From assembly GCA_964410325.1 (NCBI GenBank), contig CAYPFN010000012.1, positions 1-57,401 on the forward strand: a stretch of 57,401 nt of DNA. The letters run 5' to 3'. Position 1 is the first letter of the stretch. Each line of letters starts with the position of its first letter. Below, in pieces: positions 50,688 to 57,401 of this stretch. The notes under the pieces are model-generated. The model did no database searches. It saw nothing but the letters and a program-made list of their open reading frames with translations, and had not been told where the DNA came from. The position numbers were made by a program, and so were the translations under genes. Origin of the DNA: CAAFZY01 sp964410325 (GTDB lineage: Bacteria > Pseudomonadota > Alphaproteobacteria > RF32 > CAG-239).

Positions 50688-53600
50688 CTATAAGTACTTT
50701 GCAAATTCACAAGATTTACTGAAAATCAGAACTTGGGATTTCAGCGCATTACGTTGTTGAAAACCAAACTCTATACCTAATGCCGTTAATTTAGCTTTGG
50801 TCTGAGCAATTGTATTCTGTTCTCCTGTTCTTTCGGCATCATCAAAAATAATGATAAAATCTTGTGCCAAATTATGTTCCACCAAATCAACGATATTAGA
50901 ACGAGGAAATTTTTGAGCACCACCAAACGGTCCATCAACTAAAATCAGATTATACTTTTTATCTTTGGTTATTTTATAGAGTTCTTTATATTTACGGCTT
51001 TGAGCACCATCATAATCAAAAAACTCTATGTCACACTGATGTAATTTGATATTTTGACTCTTTGCCAGCTTAGGTTCGTAAAATTTTATCCAATTTTCAT
51101 CATTTTCTATAATATCCAAAACGGCCTCAGGTTTATTATTTGCGATGTACTGAGAAGTTACAACAGACGTTTGCCCCAATCCCATTTCCAATATGTGAGC
51201 TGGTTTCACATTATCCAAAATTCTGAATAATGTATAAGTAAAACTATAATTAGCGGCCACTCCATATAAAGCCAAATTTTTATCTTTAAGCCAAGGACTA
51301 TTGCGCATGCTATCGTGCAACAAATCCGCAAAATTTAATTCCTGATATTGTCGCTGAGCTTTATTTTGCAAATTTTGCATTTCACTCATCAAATGAGATT
51401 CTTGAGTTTCCAATTCTGACATTAAAGCCTTTAACTCTGTCTTTTGAGCAAAATCAATATCTTTCAAATGTTCCAGTCCATTCAGATTATCTTTCATTTT
51501 ATCCAGTATAACCAATTGCTGATGAGCTAATCCCTGAAATTTTGCAAAATTGATCTGCAAAGATTGCTCTGTTTGATTAATTCCGGCAATAATATTATCT
51601 TTATTTTGTTGAGATGTTTCTCGTTGTCTATTCAATTCATTCAGCAATTTCACTTCAGTATTACCAAGTTGATTAGCAAAACCGGCACAATGAGTTTTTA
51701 TTTCTGAAATGCCTGAAATACCGGCTTTCTGAAGTTCGTTAGTCACCCGTTGAAGTTCAAAAGAGATCTTATCACCTGTTGCCATTAATTGTTTTGAACG
51801 TTCATCTTGTTGTTTTTTGAAATCCGATAATTGGGTATTGAAAGTACCTTTTAACACTTCAATTTCTTTTTTTAACTCACTATTTTTATTTTCCAAGTTC
51901 GTATTTTTTGCTTGAATTTCTTGCAACATTCGCAACGTTTGAGCTTGATTTTTTTGCATCAAATCCATGACGGGAGCAATTTTATGAGTAAATGAAAATT
52001 TATCTTGCCATAGTTTTATTTGTTTCTGAATAGTTGTATTCTTAATCGTTATTTTCTTATAAATTTTATCAGTTAGTTTATCGATATTTTCCTTAATATA
52101 TTCTGAATTTGGATTGAGTTTCAAAATTACATCTTTCAACTCATCTTTGCCGTATTGATGATATTGTTGAACTACCTCTACATTGATGACCTGACCGTCT
52201 TTAACCGGCATTTCATAGCGATACGGCTTATCATGCCAGGTTGCAACAGGTGCGGATAAAATCTCTTTTCCGTCAATCTTAATCGATTTGTAATCAATCC
52301 ATACCGGAAAACGAGTTCCCTCAAAACGTTTATCTTGACCTTTGAAAGACAAGACTAGTTTACCGTCTTGAATTGCTTTGATAGTGATATTTTGAAGCTT
52401 TTTACTTGATTCTACTACTTGTCCTTGCCCTTGAGTATTGTTTAACCATGCTGGAGCATTTATTTTACAATTTTGAGCAGTAATTTCAACAACACTCTTT
52501 TCATTACCAAAGTTTTTAATATCAATCCTAAAATGTTTGAGTTGATGACAAATGTTTTTAATTTCCTGTTTTTTATATTTTTCTTTCAGGCAAACCAACT
52601 CATATAAATTATATGGCAGTAGCAGCCACGGCTTTATTTTACTCTTTTTCGGTAATTTATAATATTCTCCTGTATCTAGATTATAAGCAAGTTTGGGAAG
52701 TTTTATCATATTGCCCAACATTTTATTATATTTTTCATCATTCCAATGTGCAATGCCTGAAGATCTTGTAAAAGTCATTTCGCCAAAATAAATTGTCCCG
52801 TCGTTTAAGCGATATAAATCGACACAAACAACGGCAAATCCTTGGCTTAACCTTTTCGCTATATCAATCATTTCCTGAAAATTATCCGGCTTTTCAAGTT
52901 CCTTATCATACAGAGGGTGGTCATAGTAAAATGGTTGCTTTTTCCAATTCAAATCATAAAACACCATTTTCAAATTTGCAGAAAAATCATCTCTGAACTG
53001 CATGTATTTTACTTCACCGTTGAAACACCAAAATTTATAATCATATAAATTCTGACTACCTCTATTCTCCTTATATTCCTCAATAATAATTTTCGGTTTA
53101 ATATCTCTATAATGTAGTTCAAAACCCGCTTTAAAAGCGAAATTTTCGCTCATCCACTTGTCTAATTTTTCTTTTGTATCCTTTAAATCAAGTTTTGTCT
53201 TATCTTTAACAATAATATTATATCCTGAACCGTGATTGCATTTTATCACAAATTTATTTGGAAGTTTAGCAAAATCAATATCTTCAAATTTATCATATAC
53301 TCCCAACAGCGGGATAAGATATTGTTCACCAATTTTTTCCTTTACCCAATCGCGTACTAAATATTTATCTGCTAAACGGGTTTTAAGCGGTGTGGAATCA
53401 TAAAGTTTTAACCACTGTATTTTTTCATTAAACGTGCGTGGATTATCTAAATTCAAATATTTTCCAGTTACACGGCTATACCAGTTTTGTAGTTGTTGTT
53501 TATATGGAATTTCATTTAATATATTGTTGTTTATTCTTAATTTACGCATAAGTGCAATCATTTCTTTTTTATATTTTTCCTTATCTTTAGGAATAAGACT

Positions 53601-55418
53601 ATTATATTTATGTACAACATTTTGTATGTATAATTTCATTTTTTTCTTAGTAAAATCTGAATTATCATACTTTTTTAACATTTCATGTATCAGTAAAATT
53701 ATTTTAATATAATCTTGAAAAAATTTGCTCCAATTTTGCGTTATATTATCTCTATGTATTCTTCTATAATAAAGAATTTCTCTTAATGTTCCAAATCTAG
53801 GTGCCAATACTGATGCTTTTAAAACAAAGTAGTTGTCCTCAAAACATATTTTTTCAGGAAAAAACATATCGTTATCAACTAAAAATTTTCTTTTATAAAA
53901 ATAACGACATGATGAAATCGGTAACATGTCTCGAATACGATTAAAATCATTTCCTGTATATACTTCTTTATTTTCAGTTAAAGGAATATAGAAAATTGTT
54001 TGCGCTCTTGTCTGCATTTTGTTTTTGTTATTAAAATTTATTCCTTCAAAATTAATCATATCTAGATCAAATTTTGAACATTTATCATACAGTTTTTGAC
54101 ACGCTTCTTTAATGATATAATCATCAGAATCAACAAATTGGACATATTCACCTGTTGCTATTCTTAATGCATTATTTCTAGAACAGGACAAACCACTATT
54201 TTCTTGATTTATAATTACAATTCTTTTATCGTTTTTTGCATATTCTTGGAGAATACTTAGACTATTATCCGTTGAACCATCGTTGACACAGATGATTTCT
54301 ATATCCTGTAGAGTTTGATTAATAATACTGTCTAAACATTGAGGCAAGAATTCCGCTGTATTATATACGGGAACGATAATCGATACTTTAGGTTGTTGAC
54401 TATAGTCTTTACCTAAAACATCAATACTTAATTTTTTTAAGTTTTCTTTCTGCTCTTTATTACACTGGCTTGATTCCCAATTAAAAGATTTATCTATCCT
54501 CGTTTCCAATGCTTCTTTATATGTGTCATATGTTTTATATTTCTTCAGATTATTTTCTAATTTTTTTATAGCATAAACAAAGCAACTTGCGTTTGTATTT
54601 CTATTATCGGATAGGCGTGTTTTTTTTGTTGTATTTATCCTATAGTGAACGTAGGGATAATTTATAAGTGATATTCTATGAGCCAACGTCAACATTAGAC
54701 TAACAAATGTTATATCATTACAGGTTATATAATTCTCAAAAAATACATTATTTTCTTTTACTATATCTTTTTTAAATAATTTTGTCCAAGCGTTGGGAGA
54801 ACTTATGAGGAATATATCTTTGGAAAATTCTTTAGGATTAAATGGAGATTTTTTAATAAATTTTTCTAAATAAGATACTTTCTTTATATCTTTTTTCTTG
54901 CCATCATCGTATACATAACTTCCGAAAATACATATATCCGCCTCATCTTGCTTTGCCTTATTATATGTTTCTTCCAACATATTAAGTTCAAAAAAATCAT
55001 CAGAATCAAGAAAACTCAAATACTCTCCCCCCGCTACAGCAAGACCAGCATTGCGGGCAACACCGGCATGCAGATTTTCTTGGGTTAATACACTTATTCT
55101 ATTATCTTTCTTGGCATATTCTTTTAGTATTTCTAAAGAATTATCTGTTGAACCGTCATCAACACAGATGATTTCTATTTCTTTTAAGGTTTGATTGATA
55201 ACACTATCCAAACACTCTCTTAAGTACGCCTCCACATTATATACAGGAATAATAACACTAACTTTCGGGATATAATTTATTTTATTCTGAAATAGTATCT
55301 CGGCCTCGGTATCTGGCTCGCCTTCGGCATTTTTTACTGTAATTATTTTTATTTTCATATTTTGGGCTTTAGCCAATTTAGATGCTTTAATACCTTGCTT
55401 ATTCTTCTGCTTTTTCAT
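50688..55418 (-). CDS. Four-domain surface-glycan protein: GT2 + GT2 + TupA-like ATP-grasp + coiled coil + methyltransferase-like
   Basis: This is a 1576-residue protein. GT2 domain A is at about 52-300 (SVIIPVYN 54-61, DDGSTDNS 87-94, DSDD 138-141). GT2 domain B is at about 344-600 (SIIVPVYN 346-353, NDGSTDNS 379-386, DSDD 430-433). A TupA-like ATP-grasp region is at about 637-915 (NPRTFNEKIQWLK 659-671, KCNHGSG 726-732, EEYK 780-783, GEMTFTRSSG 879-888). A beta-sandwich segment is at about 960-1105 (RFPVWIDY, WHDKPYRYEMP). A long coiled coil runs at about 1110-1370. A C-terminal Rossmann-like domain is at 1375-1576 (HILEMGLGQTS, LILVDGPFGG, IIIFDDAE). There is no signal peptide or membrane helix, so it acts in the cytoplasm. 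The neighbours are glycan genes. Confidence 0.9.
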   Translation of the reverse strand: MKKQKNKQGIKASKLAKAQNMKIKIITVKNAEGEPDTEAEILFQNKINYIPKVSVIIPVYNVEAYLRECLDSVINQTLKEIEIICVDDGSTDNSLEILKEYAKKDNRISVLTQENLHAGVARNAGLAVAGGEYLSFLDSDDFFELNMLEETYNKAKQDEADICIFGSYVYDDGKKKDIKKVSYLEKFIKKSPFNPKEFSKDIFLISSPNAWTKLFKKDIVKENNVFFENYITCNDITFVSLMLTLAHRISLINYPYVHYRINTTKKTRLSDNRNTNASCFVYAIKKLENNLKKYKTYDTYKEALETRIDKSFNWESSQCNKEQKENLKKLSIDVLGKDYSQQPKVSIIVPVYNTAEFLPQCLDSIINQTLQDIEIICVNDGSTDNSLSILQEYAKNDKRIVIINQENSGLSCSRNNALRIATGEYVQFVDSDDYIIKEACQKLYDKCSKFDLDMINFEGINFNNKNKMQTRAQTIFYIPLTENKEVYTGNDFNRIRDMLPISSCRYFYKRKFLVDNDMFFPEKICFEDNYFVLKASVLAPRFGTLREILYYRRIHRDNITQNWSKFFQDYIKIILLIHEMLKKYDNSDFTKKKMKLYIQNVVHKYNSLIPKDKEKYKKEMIALMRKLRINNNILNEIPYKQQLQNWYSRVTGKYLNLDNPRTFNEKIQWLKLYDSTPLKTRLADKYLVRDWVKEKIGEQYLIPLLGVYDKFEDIDFAKLPNKFVIKCNHGSGYNIIVKDKTKLDLKDTKEKLDKWMSENFAFKAGFELHYRDIKPKIIIEEYKENRGSQNLYDYKFWCFNGEVKYMQFRDDFSANLKMVFYDLNWKKQPFYYDHPLYDKELEKPDNFQEMIDIAKRLSQGFAVVCVDLYRLNDGTIYFGEMTFTRSSGIAHWNDEKYNKMLGNMIKLPKLAYNLDTGEYYKLPKKSKIKPWLLLPYNLYELVCLKEKYKKQEIKNICHQLKHFRIDIKNFGNEKSVVEITAQNCKINAPAWLNNTQGQGQVVESSKKLQNITIKAIQDGKLVLSFKGQDKRFEGTRFPVWIDYKSIKIDGKEILSAPVATWHDKPYRYEMPVKDGQVINVEVVQQYHQYGKDELKDVILKLNPNSEYIKENIDKLTDKIYKKITIKNTTIQKQIKLWQDKFSFTHKIAPVMDLMQKNQAQTLRMLQEIQAKNTNLENKNSELKKEIEVLKGTFNTQLSDFKKQQDERSKQLMATGDKISFELQRVTNELQKAGISGISEIKTHCAGFANQLGNTEVKLLNELNRQRETSQQNKDNIIAGINQTEQSLQINFAKFQGLAHQQLVILDKMKDNLNGLEHLKDIDFAQKTELKALMSELETQESHLMSEMQNLQNKAQRQYQELNFADLLHDSMRNSPWLKDKNLALYGVAANYSFTYTLFRILDNVKPAHILEMGLGQTSVVTSQYIANNKPEAVLDIIENDENWIKFYEPKLAKSQNIKLHQCDIEFFDYDGAQSRKYKELYKITKDKKYNLILVDGPFGGAQKFPRSNIVDLVEHNLAQDFIIIFDDAERTGEQNTIAQTKAKLTALGIEFGFQQRNALKSQVLIFSKSCEFAKYL

Positions 55419-55456
55419 GTTAAATCTTCCTATAAAAAGCTATGGAGTTATTTCAT

Positions 55457-56773
55457 TTATTGTTCCAAAATTTTTATTTCAGCCTTTAGTCGGTCGCATT
55501 CTTCTTGCAAACGTATTGGATACTCCAACGCATAACGCAATTTTCCATACCAACTCATTTCTTCTATCTTCGGTTGACTTATCTCTCCACTCACACTGCT
55601 GTAATATCTGCCTTCTTTACATCCACTGATGATATAATGAACAAGCGGACACAGATTGGCGGCAGCAACGTCGTCATATTCTGCCAAATAGGCATTTCCA
55701 TCAAACTTCGGACTTGGATTGCGACCTTCTTTCCACCCATATTTCACATAATGCTTGGCTGCACTTATTTTCTTCGATTTCACATCCGGATTTTGCGCTA
55801 AATACCACTTTGTATCAAACAAATCTGAGGCTTTTATCAACTCAATGTAACGCTTTTCATTGTATTTCTCTTTGTTAATGAGGTACAATAACCTCATCGT
55901 TTTTAATACACCTGTTGTCATTTTTGCTCCTTTACATAGTTTCGTGGAGACGATCGTTTGTACTTTCGGTCGTGCCATTTTCAATATTTTCTTTAAACTT
56001 TTTTGGAATTGTTTATCTTGCGGATAATCAGGATATGTCCGATATAGAAATCTCTTCAATTCTTCTGTTGCAGCTTTGGAAAAATCTCTTTCTTCTGCAA
56101 ACAATAATGCCTGCCGACTGACTTCCAGTATATCCTTTTTGCGTTTTTCTTCACGGTTTCGAGCCTTGCCTATACTGTCCGCTTGTAAAGTGTATTTATA
56201 TACCGGAGAATTTATCAATTTAACTTTTCCGGCAAACCAAAACGCTTTTATATTAAACAGATTATCTGCCGTATACAGCCCTTCGGCAAAAGTTATTTTA
56301 TTATCTCGCAACATTGATGTCCGGTAAAGCTTGTCCCAAACCGCCCCATTGCGCAGCGAGGACAGTTTCATATTCAAATCCGTAATATCTCCTTCTTTAT
56401 GATGCCAGCCGTTATATGCCGTATAAACAATATCCGCTCCCGAACTTTCGGCTATTTCATATAATTTCAAAAAATAGTCCTCTGGTATCTTATCATCACT
56501 GTCAAAAAAGCCAATATACTGACCCTTTGCCATGTCAATCGCCCGATTGCGGCAAACTGAAGGCCCGTTGTTTTGCTTCTCTGATAGAATTCTGAAACGC
56601 TTATCTCCGGTTGTTAATTCTTGCAACAGAGGCAAAGTTTCATCTTCTGAACAGTCATTAATTATCAAAAACTCTATTTCCTGTAATGTCTGACTACGCA
56701 AATATGTTACCATTTGCGGTACAAACTTTTCCCTGTTGTATATCGGAGTGATAACGCTCACTTTTATTGACAT
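55457..56773 (-). CDS. Family 2 glycosyltransferase with a C-terminal DxxWYLxxNPDV module
   Basis: This 438-residue protein has an N-terminal GT-A domain (VSVITPIYNREKF, NDCSEDET, FFDSDD), a helical middle, and a C-terminal module of two related motifs: FDTKWYLAQNPDVKSKK followed by HYVKYGWKEGRNPSPKFD, then HYIISGCKEGRYYSS. That tail recurs at the ends of many polysaccharide glycosyltransferases and is thought to be an accessory unit. It overlaps the upstream RgpF-like gene by ten bases and lies 38 bases before the giant gene, so the three form one leftward operon. The donor sugar is unknown. Confidence 0.92.
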   Translation of the reverse strand: MSIKVSVITPIYNREKFVPQMVTYLRSQTLQEIEFLIINDCSEDETLPLLQELTTGDKRFRILSEKQNNGPSVCRNRAIDMAKGQYIGFFDSDDKIPEDYFLKLYEIAESSGADIVYTAYNGWHHKEGDITDLNMKLSSLRNGAVWDKLYRTSMLRDNKITFAEGLYTADNLFNIKAFWFAGKVKLINSPVYKYTLQADSIGKARNREEKRKKDILEVSRQALLFAEERDFSKAATEELKRFLYRTYPDYPQDKQFQKSLKKILKMARPKVQTIVSTKLCKGAKMTTGVLKTMRLLYLINKEKYNEKRYIELIKASDLFDTKWYLAQNPDVKSKKISAAKHYVKYGWKEGRNPSPKFDGNAYLAEYDDVAAANLCPLVHYIISGCKEGRYYSSVSGEISQPKIEEMSWYGKLRYALEYPIRLQEECDRLKAEIKILEQ

Positions 56774-57401
56774 CTGTCTGCCCTCCTGATATACATCGGC
56801 ATTTTGCAGACTTTGATGATTGTTTTACCGGATTTGGTGTGCTTCTTCTGATAGAAAAACCGCTTAATCCGGGCTTTTAGAAATGCTCTACCATAATGAT
56901 ATTGTTTTATTCCCTCTATTCGTTTTTCTTGTGCCAATACTGCACAGCCGAATACCCGCTCATAAACATGAGCTTTCGTTCCTTCTTTGATTCTGCCGTC
57001 GGTTTGTGCAAAATCACTGATGTTTATCTGTAAAAACGGTTTAAGCAGTTCAGCTCTTACCATAAACATAGAACCGGCAATAAATTCCACTTTATCTGTC
57101 TGCGGCAAATAAAGCCGAGCCATCTCTGACTTAATTTGTTCCTGCAAATTCTGATATGCTTGCTTTTCTGAAGTCAGGCAATATTTGCTCCCCAGCATAC
57201 CAATATCGTCGTCTTCTGAAAATTTTACATAATTTCGCTTAATCTGTTCAGGACTTCCGAGTAGAGCCTCTTGTAAAACTTCTCCCCAGATAGCGTTATC
57301 CATTCTATTGCCATTAATAATGGTATAGTTTCCTTGATTTTTATTCTTGGTATGCAGTTTTAAGATGTAATCATAATTATCCAAATTGATTTTATGTAAG
57401 A
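56764..57401 (-). CDS. RgpF-like glycan-synthesis protein, N-terminus outside the window
   Basis: The frame is open to the right edge without a start with a ribosome site (the TTG at 57384 is internal), so only the C-terminal 212 residues or so are present. NYDYILKLHTKNKNQGNY, then EALLGS, DDIGMLGSKY, EFIAGSMFMVRAELLKPF and YERVFGCAVLAQEKR follow the pattern of the rhamnan-synthesis-F family, which assembles rhamnose-type polysaccharide. It overlaps the downstream GT2 gene by ten bases. It is cut by the window boundary, not by mutation. Confidence 0.85.
   Translation of the reverse strand, partial: LHKINLDNYDYILKLHTKNKNQGNYTIINGNRMDNAIWGEVLQEALLGSPEQIKRNYVKFSEDDDIGMLGSKYCLTSEKQAYQNLQEQIKSEMARLYLPQTDKVEFIAGSMFMVRAELLKPFLQINISDFAQTDGRIKEGTKAHVYERVFGCAVLAQEKRIEGIKQYHYGRAFLKARIKRFFYQKKHTKSGKTIIKVCKMPMYIRRADRCQ

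Overview
The window looks like a low-GC, Gram-negative chromosome segment, most likely from an uncultured host-associated alphaproteobacterium. That placement is inferred from gene content: an RNase E with a long acidic insertion in its S1 domain, PBP1A, an AsmA-like giant protein, PrmA next to PepP, rpiB-glyA, and tRNA genes with encoded CCA ends. No rRNA or taxonomic marker is present to confirm it.

Layout. 1-7.7 kb: a lipoprotein, prmA-pepP, a decayed thioredoxin-like gene, and the leftward rne-bepA-like pair. 8-17.6 kb: a rightward cell-envelope block with an N-acetylmuramoyl-L-alanine amidase, PBP1A, prfB with its programmed frameshift, an alpha/beta hydrolase, an AsmA-like protein and a small HAD protein, several of them overlapping. 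17.6-22.9 kb: leftward slyX-nagA-nagB (amino-sugar use), a nitroreductase, a CorC/HlyC-type membrane protein and a LysR regulator. 23-25.7 kb: a partly decayed oxidoreductase cluster with intact hydrolase and aldo/keto reductase genes between remnants of an FMN reductase and a cyclophilin-like protein. 25.8-32.1 kb: a heavy-metal island with a CsoR/RcnR-type repressor, a 49-residue metallothionein-like protein, a CusCBA-type RND efflux operon, and a divergent MerR regulator with a textbook 19-bp-spacer promoter.

32.2-40 kb is accessory DNA: two tandem tRNA-Pro genes (GGG, UGG), an SPFH protein, an htpG remnant, a striking protein made of 28-residue repeats, a small cassette of unknown genes, a serine-recombinase remnant, a Fic protein and a third tRNA-Pro (CGG). 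40-46.8 kb returns to housekeeping genes: nfo, a glycosyltransferase, rpiB-glyA, tRNA-Cys, tRNA-Asn and uvrB. 46.9-50.6 kb holds orphan genes and a CAU-anticodon tRNA. 50.7-57.4 kb is a leftward surface-glycan cluster: an RgpF-like protein running off the right edge, a GT2 glycosyltransferase, and a 1576-residue protein that joins two GT2 domains, a TupA-like ATP-grasp domain, a coiled coil and a methyltransferase-like domain.

The window carries at least six gene remnants (thioredoxin-like, FMN reductase, cyclophilin-like, metallo-beta-lactamase fold, HtpG, serine recombinase), which points to ongoing gene loss. The least explained items are the 28-residue-repeat protein, the multi-domain glycan protein, the 581-residue orphan with an HHH/N/H cluster, and a set of orphan genes that lack a Shine-Dalgarno sequence.
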